In this document: positions 1 to 11,800 of the stretch, piece by piece
Numbering within the stretch: position 1 is the stretch's first letter
Layout of the letters: each line of letters starts with the position of its first letter
Origin: JBNJGB01 sp051747385
GTDB taxonomy: Bacteria > Myxococcota_A > UBA9042 > PHBI01 > JACKFB01
Assembly: GCA_051747385.1 (NCBI GenBank)
Contig: JBNJGB010000008.1
Coordinates: forward strand, 124,001 to 188,000
DNA: 64,000 nucleotides
Reading direction: 5' to 3'
Translations under genes and position numbers: made by a program
The notes under the pieces: generated by a model
Seen by the model: only the letters and a program-made list of their open reading frames with translations
Told to the model about the DNA's origin: nothing
Database searches by the model: none

Positions 1-554
1 TCATCGCGGGGCAGGCCATGGAGTTCCAGCTCCAGGACGACCGGGCCGTGGCCCGCGCCGTGCCCCCGACCCCCGAGGCCTGGGAGCAGATGGCCCGGGG
101 CAAGACGGGCGCCCTGTTCGGGGCGTGCTTTCGCGCCGGGGTGGTCGGGGGCGGCGGCGGTCGCGACCAGGCGGACGCGGCCGCACGCCGGGGCGAGGCC
201 CTCGGGCTCCTCTTCCAGGCGCAGGACGACTACCTGGACCTGGTGGGCGAGAAGGGCCGCGGGCGACCCGGGAGCGATCTGGCGGAGGGCAAGCTCTCCT
301 TTCCCGTGGTGCGGGCCCTGGCCGCCGGCGGGGCGGCCGCGGAGCGGCTCCGGGACATCGTCGGGGCGCCGCGCGAGCAGACGACCGGCGCCATGGTGGA
401 CGAGGGACTGGACCTGCTCTCGTCCACGGGCGCTCTGGAGGCCACCGCCGCGTGGCTCCGGGACGCCCGGGACAGGCTCGAGTCCGATCCGCTGGACGCG
501 CTGACGCCGGGCCTGGTGGGGCGTTTCCTGGCCCCGGTGGTCCACGCCCTCTGA
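1..554 (+). CDS. Polyprenyl diphosphate synthase, C-terminal part (5' end outside window)
   Basis: This trans-prenyltransferase condenses isopentenyl diphosphate onto an allylic diphosphate to make farnesyl or geranylgeranyl diphosphate. The open frame runs in from the window edge (codons from base 3), so the first Asp-rich motif is missing. Visible family marks are the GQxxD-like entry (IAGQAMEFQLQDD), the KTGALF helix, and the second Asp-rich site QDDYLD followed by GRPGSDLAEGKLSFP, matching the usual KxxsDxxegKxT/SfP block. The stop is a TGA at 552-554. Immediately downstream lies the repeat array, so no operon partner is seen on that side. Family assignment is firm, but chain length of the product cannot be judged from this fragment. 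Confidence 0.9.
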   Translation, partial: IAGQAMEFQLQDDRAVARAVPPTPEAWEQMARGKTGALFGACFRAGVVGGGGGRDQADAAARRGEALGLLFQAQDDYLDLVGEKGRGRPGSDLAEGKLSFPVVRALAAGGAAAERLRDIVGAPREQTTGAMVDEGLDLLSSTGALEATAAWLRDARDRLESDPLDALTPGLVGRFLAPVVHAL

Positions 555-597
555 TCCGGCGTGCGGGACCCGCGGAACGGCCGGGCGCGAATCCCCA

Positions 598-750
598 CCA
601 GGGCAATCGCAAAGTCGGACAAGTGAGGGCCGCGCGGCGACACGACGCCCGGCGCCGGAATCCACCCGCTCGGAAACGACGGATTCTCCGCGTCCGAGAG
701 CAGGCAAGGGCAAGGGCAAGGGAGGGCGGTCGACTTTGCGACCGCCCTGG
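598..750 (+). repeat. CAAGGG-containing inverted-repeat element, copy 1 (153 bp)
   Basis: The left terminus is CCAGGGCAATCGCAAAGTCG. The right terminus is the reverse complement of CCAGGGCGGTCGCAAAGTCG, so 18 of 20 end bases match. Inside are a short palindrome CCGGCGCCGG, paired hexamers CTCGGA and TCCGAG, and three CAAGGG units instead of five, which accounts exactly for the 12 bp shorter length than the other copies. The right end also folds on itself: AGGGCGGTCG and CGACCGCCCT flank ACTTTG. Confidence 0.85.
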
Positions 751-758
751 GACCGGGT

Positions 759-923
759 CCAGGGCAAGCGCGAAGTCGGACAAGCGTGGGCCGCGCGGCG
801 GCACGACGCCCGGCGCCGGAATCCACCCGCTCGGAAACGATGGACTCTGCGCGTCCGAGAGCAGGCAAGGGCAAGGGCAAGGGCAAGGGCAAGGGAGGGC
901 GGTCGACTTTGCGACCGCCCTGG
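759..923 (+). repeat. CAAGGG-containing inverted-repeat element, copy 2 (165 bp)
   Basis: Full-length unit with five perfect CAAGGG repeats. Its left terminus is slightly diverged (AAGCGCGAAG in place of AATCGCAAAG), a change shared with copy 3, so these two are closest relatives. It is flanked on both sides by the 8-bp sequence GACCGGGT, as if it had its own target duplication. Confidence 0.85.
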
Positions 924-931
924 GACCGGGT

Positions 932-1096
932 CCAGGGCAAGCGCGAAGTCGGACAAGCGTGGGCCGCGCGGCGGCACGACGCCCGGCGCCGGAATCCACC
1001 CGCTCGGAAACGACGGATTCTGCGCGTCCGAGAGCAGGCAAGGGCAAGGGCAAGGGCAAGGGCAAGGGAGGGCGGTCGACTTTGCGACCGCCCTGG
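932..1096 (+). repeat. CAAGGG-containing inverted-repeat element, copy 3 (165 bp)
   Basis: Full-length unit with five CAAGGG repeats, almost identical to copy 2. It ends about 100 bp before the histidine kinase start, so it could influence that gene's leader region. Its outer right flank is AATCCCCA, matching the left flank of copy 1. Confidence 0.85.
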
Positions 1097-1200
1097 AATC
1101 CCCACACCCAGCGGGTGCACGATCGGGACAAGCCCGGTATCCTCGCCTATGGCGGACGATCGAGGTCGGCTCGTCGTCGTCCCCTCCCGAGGGGGGAACC

Positions 1201-3954
<2,754 letters not shown>

Positions 3955-3996
3955 AGAGAGCGGCGGGGAGCGTTGGGTTCGGCAGGAGGTGCATGC

Positions 3997-4359
3997 ATGG
4001 ACGCAGTCGCTGAATCGGAGCGGCCCACGCTCGACTGGGAGGGCGCCGTGGAGCGCCTCGGGGGTCGTGAGCGCATCCTGCAGAACGTGGCGCGGGTGTT
4101 TCTGGAGGGCCTCCCGGACATCCGGCGCACCATCTCGGAGGGACTCCGGGGCGGGGACGCACGGCAGGTGGCGGTGGCCGCACACGGCCTGAAGGGCTCG
4201 GCCGCGTCCATCGGCGCGGATCCCGTGGCCGACGGCGCGCGCGAGGTGGAACGCCTGGCGGACGACGGCGACCTCCCTGCCGCCGAGGAGGCGTGGAGCG
4301 TCCTCGAGCCACACCTGGACACGCTGGTCGCGGCGGTCAGGGTGCGCCTGCAGGGCTGA
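3997..4359 (+). CDS. Hpt-domain phosphotransfer protein
   Basis: Small (120-residue) cytoplasmic histidine phosphotransfer protein, the likely partner of the upstream hybrid kinase. The phosphorylated His sits in AAHGLKGSAASIGA, the standard Hpt signature, within a four-helix-bundle-like sequence. The ATG at 3997 is chosen because AGGAGGT (3984-3990) lies six bases upstream; a TTG at 3973 is also open but lacks such a site. The gene follows the kinase by 42 bases, so co-transcription is likely. It ends TGA directly against the TCA (reverse stop) of the convergent gene, leaving no intergenic base for a terminator. Confidence 0.88.
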   Translation: MDAVAESERPTLDWEGAVERLGGRERILQNVARVFLEGLPDIRRTISEGLRGGDARQVAVAAHGLKGSAASIGADPVADGAREVERLADDGDLPAAEEAWSVLEPHLDTLVAAVRVRLQG

Positions 4360-6705
4360 TCACGGCGTGTGCGGCGGGGCCGGGAGCTCCAGGGCGAGCG
4401 GCTCGGCGCCGCCGGCCAGCCCGTCGGCCCGGTCCAGCGCGTACCGGCGCGTCGGCGAGGTCGGCTCGTCCGAGGCCGGCGCCAGGGAGACGCCTCCGAG
4501 GCGAACGCTTTGCGGTGCGTCGGCCTGGGCCGCGAGGGTGACCTCGGCGATCAAGGGCACCCCCGCCAGGAAGGAGGGGCCGGGGGTCGTCGCGAAGGCA
4601 TGCCGCGTGTCGTACGGCGCGAGGCGCTCGTCGGCCTTCCGGACGGCCTCCGCCAGGGACCACGTCGTGTGGGCGAGGGCGCGATCCGCCTCCGCCGCGA
4701 GCGGCTGCCAGAGGAGCGCCGCGGCGTGCAGCCGTGCCAGACGTCGACGGGCGGTCGCCTCGCGCTCCGCCGCCGGGTGCGTGGCGGGGACTCGCTGCAG
4801 GATCCCCTCGAGGCGTGGGGGCAGGCGCTCGCCGCTCGGACCGGCGAGGGTCCGGAGTCGCTCGCGAACCTCCTCCAGCGTGTCCGCCGAGACCGGCGTC
4901 CGCTCGGGCTCCTCGGACAGCGCGCCCCGGAACCGGGCGAGCGCGTCGTCGGGGTCGGGCGCGACGCGCTCCGACAGCAGTGCCTCCGCGGCGGGCACGG
5001 CCCGAGAGAGCTTCGTGTAGCGAGCGGCGAGCGACTTGCCGCGCACCGCCAGCAGGTCCTCGCCGACGATCCGCTCGACGCCGAGACGGCGCACCAGGGA
5101 GCCGAGGCTGTCCCGCTGCACGATGGCAGGCGCCTCGTCGCTGCGGCGGGTCTTGTACAGCGAAGCCTCGCGGGCGGCGTCCACGGTGCGTGCGCCGGCC
5201 TCCCGGGACAGGGCGAGGAGCGCCAGGGCGCGGTCGAGGGCGGTGCGGATCTCTCGGCGGAGTTCCGCCAGGGAGTCCGTGTCGACGCGCCGCGCCGCGA
5301 AGACCTCGCGCTCCCCGGCCCGCAGCGTCAGCGCGGTCACGCGGGGGCGCCGGGCGGCCGCCCGCTCGAGGGCGTCCAGGCGCCGGAGGAGCGAGCGGGC
5401 GTCCTCGGCGCGGCGCACCGCCTCCGCCAGCACCAGCGTGCGTGACGCCGTGGCGGCGTGGGCGAGGGCGTCGATCCGTGCCCTGCGCGCGGCGTCCCGA
5501 TCGGCGAGCGCCGCAGCGAGGGCCCGGCGCCTGTCCTCACGCCAGGAGGCCAGGTGATCGTCGGAGCGGAGGCGGGTCAGCCTCCGGCGGACCGGCGGCA
5601 GGTCCTCCCGGAGCGACAGCACCTCTTCGGCCAGCCTCCGGGCGCGCTCCTGGCCGCCGGGAGCGTCCAGGTCCGTCTCCTTGATCTCCTGCCGCAGCGC
5701 GCGGACGTGCGCCTGGATCTCGCGCTCCCGGGCCATGAGGTCGCGCACCGCCGGCAGGTCCGAGGCCCGACGTACGGACTTCATGCTGGCCCGGACGTCG
5801 GCTGCCCGATCTTGCGCCGCCTCGGCGTCGCGAGCGTGGATCGCAGCGGCCTCCCGTCCGCGGGCGATCGCGTCCGCGGCCACGGCGGCGCACACCGTGG
5901 CGCCGGCGACCCCACCCGGATCGGGAGCGGACGACTCCGGGCTCCCAGGGGCCTCCGCGGCGACGAGGTGCAACCTCCCGATCCGATGCCGGGATCGCTC
6001 GGCGAGCGGCTCGAGCGGCGGCACGACCGTGGTCTCGGCGTCCTCCAGCAGGGCGTCCGCCAGCCACGCCTCGCTCGCGGCGAGCGCAGCCGCGCGGGCT
6101 CGCGCCTCGGCCAGGGATCCGCCGGTGCTGCCGCCCAGGTGCTGGAGGGCCTCGCCGCCGCGCTTCGTGCGGCTCTTCAGCCGGGCCAGCGCGACCGCGG
6201 TCTCCGCCCGCTCCACGCGGAGGCCGAGCAGGACCTCCAGGCCCGTCTCCAGGTGGCTCGTCCGCCGCCAGAGACGCTCGGCCTGCCGCTCGACCCACGC
6301 CACGTCGTGGGTCGTGGCGCCCCCCTGGTCCCGGACGACGGCGGCGAGGTCCGCCAGGGCCTCCCCGTGGCGGGCATACCAGGGCTTCAGGTCGCCCCAC
6401 AGGACGTACAGCCGGTTGGCCCACGCCGACGCGCGCCGCACGGTGGCGTCCGGCAGCCCGGCCCGCGTGAAGGCCTCCTGGATGGTGCGGCGGGCGCCGG
6501 TGTAGCTCCACCGGGTCTCCATGGCCTCCTGGCGCGCGGCCAGGCGGTCGCGCCACGTCTGGATGCGCGGGAGGATCTCCGCGGCTTCGACGAGGTCGGG
6601 CGCCGGTGGGGCGGGCCGCGCCGTGCCCGCGACGAGCATGGTCGAGAGGCCGAGCAGGAGCGCCGCCGACCGGAGGAACCGCGTGGCGGTGGGGCTGTAA
6701 CGCAT
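4360..6705 (-). CDS. Hypothetical secreted, Arg/Ala-rich helical protein (781 aa)
   Basis: I do not recognise this family. The N-terminus (RFLRSAALLLGLSTMLVAGTARP) looks like a Sec signal peptide with cleavage near residue 30, so a periplasmic location is likely. The rest is dominated by long amphipathic helices rich in Ala, Arg, Leu and Glu, with coiled-coil-like stretches (for instance around 240-560) and no recognisable catalytic motif. The last part, about 700-781, is less helical and may form a small beta domain. It lies 79 bp downstream of htpG on the same strand, but a strong hairpin (6741-6776) sits between them, so it may be only partly co-transcribed. Confidence 0.65.
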   Translation of the reverse strand: MRYSPTATRFLRSAALLLGLSTMLVAGTARPAPPAPDLVEAAEILPRIQTWRDRLAARQEAMETRWSYTGARRTIQEAFTRAGLPDATVRRASAWANRLYVLWGDLKPWYARHGEALADLAAVVRDQGGATTHDVAWVERQAERLWRRTSHLETGLEVLLGLRVERAETAVALARLKSRTKRGGEALQHLGGSTGGSLAEARARAAALAASEAWLADALLEDAETTVVPPLEPLAERSRHRIGRLHLVAAEAPGSPESSAPDPGGVAGATVCAAVAADAIARGREAAAIHARDAEAAQDRAADVRASMKSVRRASDLPAVRDLMAREREIQAHVRALRQEIKETDLDAPGGQERARRLAEEVLSLREDLPPVRRRLTRLRSDDHLASWREDRRRALAAALADRDAARRARIDALAHAATASRTLVLAEAVRRAEDARSLLRRLDALERAAARRPRVTALTLRAGEREVFAARRVDTDSLAELRREIRTALDRALALLALSREAGARTVDAAREASLYKTRRSDEAPAIVQRDSLGSLVRRLGVERIVGEDLLAVRGKSLAARYTKLSRAVPAAEALLSERVAPDPDDALARFRGALSEEPERTPVSADTLEEVRERLRTLAGPSGERLPPRLEGILQRVPATHPAAEREATARRRLARLHAAALLWQPLAAEADRALAHTTWSLAEAVRKADERLAPYDTRHAFATTPGPSFLAGVPLIAEVTLAAQADAPQSVRLGGVSLAPASDEPTSPTRRYALDRADGLAGGAEPLALELPAPPHTP

Positions 6706-6740
6706 GGACGCATCATGCCACCGGCGGGGGCGCGATGCAT

Positions 6741-6776
6741 CCGGCCCTGCCGGCGCTCGTTTACCGGCAGAGCCGG
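6741..6776 (-). terminator. Strong hairpin between htpG and the downstream gene
   Basis: CCGGCCCTGCCGG (6741-6753) pairs with CCGGCAGAGCCGG (6764-6776) around a 10-base loop: a 12-of-13 bp stem with one mismatch. It lies just after the htpG stop on the minus strand. No T-tract follows, so it may be an attenuating or mRNA-stabilising structure and not a classical intrinsic terminator. Confidence 0.45.
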
Positions 6777-6784
6777 GGCCGGGA

Positions 6785-8728
6785 TCATCCGCCGGCCGGC
6801 GCCTCCGGGACCCCCATGGCCCTGGCCATGACCCGCTTGAGGCGATCGGCGAAGCCAGCCGGATCCTCCACCGGGCTGCCCTCCGCCAGCAGCGCCTGCT
6901 CGAAGAGCAGACGGATCCAGTCGTCCACCTCGTCGGCGCCCTCGTCGTGCAGGCTCCGGAGGCGCTCCACGAAGGGGTGGTTCGGGTTGAGTTCGAGGAT
7001 CCGCTTCTGCTGCGGCGCGCCCATGCCCTGGTCCGTGGCGCGGAGGAGGCGCTCCACGTGGGCGTGGAGGCCGCCCTCGGGCACCACCAGGCACGTGGGC
7101 GAGTCGGTCAGGCGCGAGGAGGCGCGGACCTCGGCGATCTCGTCTCCCAGGACCTCCTCGAAGCGCTTCATCAGGCCGCCCAGGGCCTCCGTCCGGGCCT
7201 CGCGCTCCTCCTTCGCCTCCTCGTCCTCGGGCTCCAGGTCCAGGTCGGCCTTCATGGCGCTGACCAGGGGCTTGTCCTCGAAGGTCGGCAGCGCCATGAG
7301 GACCCACTCGTCGATGGGGTCCGTGAGATAGAGCACCTCGTAGCCCTTCGCCCGGAGCGCCTCGAGGTGGGGGCTGGCCTCGGCGGCCTCGATGCTGGTG
7401 CCGGTCGCGTAGTAGATGGACTCCTGGCCCTCGGGCATGCGCTCCACGTAGTCGGCCAGGGAGGTCCAGCCCTCGGCGTGGCTGCTCCGGAAGCGCAACA
7501 GCTTCGCGAGCCGATCCACGTGCTCCGGCGCCAGGTGGAAGCCCTCCTTGAGGACGACGCCGTAGTTGTCCCAGAAGGTCTCCCACTCCTCGCCGCCCTG
7601 CTCGGCGAGGCCCTCGATCATCTCCAGGGCCTTGCGCGTGACGTGCTTGCGGATGAAGCGCACGACGGCGGAGTCCTGAAGCGTCTCGCGGGAGACGTTC
7701 AGCGGCAGGTCGTCCGAGTCGACGACGCCGCGGACGAAGCGCAGCCACCGGGGCAGGATCTCGCGGCAGTCGTCCATGATGAAGACGCGCTTCACGTACA
7801 GGCGGACGCCGTGCCGGGGCTCCGGGGAGAACAGGTCGAACGGCGGCCGCTTGGGGACGAAGAGCAGGCCCGTGAACAGCCGGGTGCCCTCCACCGTGAA
7901 GTGCGTGTGGGTCAGCGGCCCCTCCACGTCGTGGGCGAGGTGCTGGTAGAACGCCGCGTAGTCGTCCTCGTCGATCTCGCTCTTCGGCCGGCGCCACAGG
8001 GCGCTGGCCGTGTTGACCTTCTCCCACGTCTCCTCGGGCGCCTCGTCCCCCTCCTTCTCCTCGCGCTTCAGGAGGCGGATGGGGTGGCTGATGTAGTCCG
8101 AATAGCGCTGGATGAGGCCGCGGAGCCGCCAGGGCTCCAGGAACTCCTTCTCCTCCGGCCGGAGGTGGAGCACGACGGCGGTGCCGTGGGTCTCGCGCTC
8201 CGCGGGCTCCAGCGTGTAGCGGTCCTTCGCGTCCGACGACCAGCGCCACGCCGTGGCGTCCGGTCCGGCGGCGCGGGTGATCACGTCCACCCGCTCCGCG
8301 ACGAGGTAGGCGCTGTAGAAGCCGACGCCGAACTGCCCGATGAGGTCCACCTCGTCCGTCTCGGCCTTGCCCTCCTTCATGGCGGCCATGAACGCCCGGG
8401 TCCCGGAGTGGGCCACGGTCCCGAGGTTCTCCATGACCTCTTCGCGGGTCATCCCGATGCCGAAGTCCTCGACGGTCAGCGTGCCGGCCTCCGGGTCCGG
8501 GGCGATCCGGACCTCCCGCGGGACGTCCTCGTCCGCCAGATCGTGATCCGTCAACTCCGCGTAGCGCAGCCTGTCCAGCGCGTCCGACGCGTTGGAGATC
8601 AGCTCGCGCAGGAAGATCTCCCGGTGGCTGTACAGGGAGTTGATGACCAGGCTGAGGACCTGGCCGACCTCCGCCTGGAACTCGTGGGTCTCCCGTCCGC
8701 TCGTACCGCTGTCGACACCGGCGCTCAT
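6785..8728 (-). CDS. htpG: Molecular chaperone HtpG (Hsp90)
   Basis: Cytosolic Hsp90-family ATP-dependent chaperone of 647 residues, close to the family's usual length. The N-terminal GHKL ATPase domain shows LISNASDALDRLRY (the Mg/ATP-binding Asn), DFGIGMT and the GQFGVGFYSAYLV lid region. The middle domain contains the RRPPFDLF and GVVDSDDLPLNVSRE motifs, and the C-terminal dimerisation domain follows. The ATG at 8728 is preceded by AGGAGGGAGGAG, favouring it over longer upstream openings. It lies 73 bp downstream of the HEAT/zinc-repeat gene on the same strand, suggesting a chaperone-related unit. Assignment is certain. Confidence 0.97.
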   Translation of the reverse strand: MSAGVDSGTSGRETHEFQAEVGQVLSLVINSLYSHREIFLRELISNASDALDRLRYAELTDHDLADEDVPREVRIAPDPEAGTLTVEDFGIGMTREEVMENLGTVAHSGTRAFMAAMKEGKAETDEVDLIGQFGVGFYSAYLVAERVDVITRAAGPDATAWRWSSDAKDRYTLEPAERETHGTAVVLHLRPEEKEFLEPWRLRGLIQRYSDYISHPIRLLKREEKEGDEAPEETWEKVNTASALWRRPKSEIDEDDYAAFYQHLAHDVEGPLTHTHFTVEGTRLFTGLLFVPKRPPFDLFSPEPRHGVRLYVKRVFIMDDCREILPRWLRFVRGVVDSDDLPLNVSRETLQDSAVVRFIRKHVTRKALEMIEGLAEQGGEEWETFWDNYGVVLKEGFHLAPEHVDRLAKLLRFRSSHAEGWTSLADYVERMPEGQESIYYATGTSIEAAEASPHLEALRAKGYEVLYLTDPIDEWVLMALPTFEDKPLVSAMKADLDLEPEDEEAKEEREARTEALGGLMKRFEEVLGDEIAEVRASSRLTDSPTCLVVPEGGLHAHVERLLRATDQGMGAPQQKRILELNPNHPFVERLRSLHDEGADEVDDWIRLLFEQALLAEGSPVEDPAGFADRLKRVMARAMGVPEAPAGG

Positions 8729-8801
8729 AGGCGCTCCTCCCTCCTGGGTTCGGCCAATCGTCTCGCGACCGCGCAGACTCGTACGCACACGCGCAGGCCG
8801 G

Positions 8802-11800
8802 TCAAGCACCCTCGGGTGCCCGGGACGGAGCCTCCCCCTCGCCGCCGCACAGAAGGCACGGCGTGCGGCCGGCGCCGCGGCACAGCCAGCAGGTGACGCG
8901 GCCGCTGGCGCACTCGCAGGTCTCGGCGACGTAGCCCCGGCCGCGGCAGGTCTTGCAGGCCCTGCTCCCGATGGAGCGCGTCGTCTGCCGGGCCGTGCAG
9001 TCCGGCTCGGGGCAGGGGCTCTTGAGGCTCCCCCGGCCTCCGCACCGCTGGCATGTCTGCTCGCCCATCCCCTCGCACGCCTCGCAGCGGACCACCCCCC
9101 GGCCGGCGCAGAGGCGACAGGCGGGATCGCGGAGGGCCCGGAGCGTGCGGGCGGCCGCCAGCCGCAGCCCCACGTGCCGGGTCGAGTCCCCGCGGGCGGC
9201 GGCCTCCAGCTCGCCCGCCATCTCCTGCATGTCCAGTTCGGCCACGATGCCGACGCGGTGCACGAGGGCGTCGTCGTCCAGGCCGCGGAGGGTCTCGCGC
9301 ACCACGGCGCGGGCCTGCGGGTCGGCGAGCCGCCCGTGGGGGTCGAGGCCCAGCCACGGCTCCAGACCGGGCAGGGTGAGGGCGCCGGCCCGTCGCAGGG
9401 TCTCGCGGATCACCTCGGGGCGCGGCTGCAGACCGTGTCGCCGGAGGGCCTCGCGGGCCACCTCGGCCACTCGATACTCCGGGTCCACGGCCAGGGGGAG
9501 GGCCCGGTCGACGGCGTCCTGGCGATCGCGTCGCCAGTCCAGCAACGCCAGGGCTGCTACGCGGCGCTCCTCCCACCAGGGGGAGGAGGCGAGGTCCGCG
9601 ATGGCGGACAGGGCCGGCCTGCCGATGGCCGCGAGCCCGCCCGCCACGGCGTCGGCGTCCTCCTGGAATGGGCTGTGCGTGCCGACCATGAGCCGGGCGG
9701 CGGCGGCGGGCGTCCCGATGCGCACGAGGCTCCGCACGGCGCGGAGCCGCACGTCCTCGTCGCTGTCGCGCACGAGGGGGCCGAGGACGCGCGCCGCCTC
9801 GTCGTCTCCCGGGCGACCGAGGGCGTAGCAGACCGCCTCCCGGGCCCGCCACTCCCAGGGCGTCCGGTGGAGGGCGGCCTCCAGATCCTCCGGGGTCACC
9901 TGCAGCAGGGCGGTCATGAGGATCGCCCGGTGGGGGTGGAGCTGCCAGGTCCAGTCGATGGCGCGGAGCACGGCGTCGAGGCCGTCGGGCAGGCGCAGGG
10001 CCGCCTCCGGGCGCAGGCGGCTCACCTCGAAGCTGGCGGCGATCTCGGGGTGGGGCGCCCAGTGCCCGGTGCCCTCCAGGGCCTGGAGCACGGCGACCAC
10101 CTCGCTACGGAACACGTGCCCGCCCAGGCCGAGGCCCCGCTCCAGCGTCGGGACGTCCACCGCCCCGGGGATGGACAACAGGTCCTCGAAGCGGCGCTCG
10201 GCCATGAGCGAGAGCGTCCGCTCGCGGTGGCTCGACGGCTCCCAGCCGCGGGCGCGGAGGGCCTTGCGCGCCGCAAGGCGCACGTCCTCGTCCGGATCGA
10301 GGAGCGCGTCGACGAGCACCTCCTCGGCCGCCTCGCCCGGGATGTCGGCGAGGACGTCGCAGGCGGCCACGCGGCGCCGCCAGCTGCCCTTCGACAGGGT
10401 GGTCCGGATGCCGGCGAGAGCCGCGGTGCCGGCCTGACGACAGCGATCCGCCGCCTGGTCCAGGTCGTCGATGGGGGCGAACTGCAGCGCGTAGCCCTGG
10501 ATCTCGGCCGACGGGGGCGCGGAGCCGCTCAGGGCCTGGAGGGCGGTCAGGGCTGCGGTCCGGGCGTCCGGGTTGGGATCCGACAGGGCCCGGCTCCGGA
10601 GGGGGAAGATGGCCTCCTTGATCCCCTGGCGGGCGATGCCGCGGGCGGCGCCGACCCGCGCGGGGGGGTAGAAGCGCGTCTGCAGAGCCTTCACCAGCTC
10701 CGGAGCCGCGTCCGCGCCCGCCAAGGCCACGTAGTCGTCGACGGCCTCGTCGTCGGCCCAGCGGAGGCGGCGATGAAACAGGCGCGCGAGGTCGCCGGCG
10801 CACTCGACGGCGCCCAGGGCGCGGAGCGTCGTCACGACCAGGCTCTCCAGCCCGCGGAAGTGGCGCGCCGCGTCCAGGAGCCTCGGCGCGTCCTCGCGGT
10901 GGCCCACCTGAGCGAGGCCCTCCACGGCGGCCCGCCGGACCGCGACGTCCGGACTCCAGAGCCCCTGCAGGAGCGCAGCGCGGGCGGCCTCGCGATCCTC
11001 CGGAGGGATCTCCGGGATCAGCTCCGGCGCGGCCTCGGGCAGATCGTCGGCGAGCGCTGCGTGCAGCCGCTCCAGCGCCGTGCGGCCGAGGACGGTGCCG
11101 GGCAGGTTCACCACCTCGCCGCGCGGGCGTCCGGCGCTCGTGTGCGGGACCATCTTCACGGGTCGAGGCCCCGCCAGGCGGCCCGTGGCCTCGCGGCGGA
11201 CCTCCGGGTCCGGGTGCGCGAGGAGGCCGAGCAGGCGCTCCCGGACCCACTCGGGCGGTCGCGACGGCAGCGTGGCGAGGCCGGCCAGGAGCACCTCGGC
11301 GCTGGTGTCCGACAGCCAGGGCGCGTCTACCGGCGAGGAGGCCGCGTGGGCCAGCGGCACCAGGGCGGCGCGGACATGTGCGGGCCACTCGGTCCAGCGG
11401 GCCACGAGATCGTCGAGGATGGACGTCGAGCCGGCCTTGGATGCTTCCAGGAGGATCCGCTCGAGGAGATCTTCGGCGTCCCCGACCGCCGCGTGGCCCA
11501 GGACGACGCCGAGCAGGGAGCCGGTGGCGTCGGATCCCCGCCGGAGGGCCCAGTCCAGCACCCGCCGCGCGATCCGCCACCAGTCGCCGCGCGGGTCCAG
11601 GGTGGCGCTGGCGCGCTCGGCGATCCACGCGGCGCCGTCGTGGGCCAGCCCGCCGCCGAAACCGCGGAGGGCGGCGGCGAGGACCGAGTGGGAGGGCGTG
11701 TCCCGCGCGAGGAGGGCCTGCATGACCCAGGACGCGCTCCGGTGTCCCCGGCGGGCGGACCAGCCGAAGCCCATCACGAGGACCTGGAGCGCGCGGCCGT

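Larger units (their letters stand above)
590..1104. mobile_element. Three-unit tandem array of a MITE-like element bounded by an 8-bp direct repeat
   Basis: The array fills most of the gap between the prenyltransferase and the histidine kinase. AATCCCCA occurs exactly outside the first element (590-597) and exactly outside the last (1097-1104), as a target-site duplication would. The three elements (598-750, 759-923, 932-1096) are separated by identical 8-bp spacers GACCGGGT (751-758 and 924-931). Each element begins CCAGGGC and ends GCCCTGG. No transposase is encoded inside, so any mobility would be in trans. The open reading frames across it (Gly-Lys-rich) are read-through of the hexanucleotide repeat and not genes. 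The spacing and flank identity are read directly; the transposition origin is inference. Confidence 0.75.

Noticed and set aside
598..1096. Long open frames across the repeat array encoding Gly-Lys or Ala-Arg repeats
   Set aside because: They are read-through of the CAAGGG tract present in several frames on both strands; the sequence has terminal inverted repeats and no start or ribosome site logic of a gene.
598..1096. CRISPR array
   Set aside because: Units are 153-165 bp with 8-bp identical spacers, no short direct repeats with unique spacers, and no cas genes.
598..1096. Integron attC array
   Set aside because: Repeats contain no cassettes between them and lack the R'/R'' core-site pattern; no integrase is present.
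4351..4366. Bidirectional terminator between the Hpt gene and the convergent gene
   Set aside because: The two stop codons abut (TGATCA), and no stable hairpin with a T-tract was seen in either gene end.
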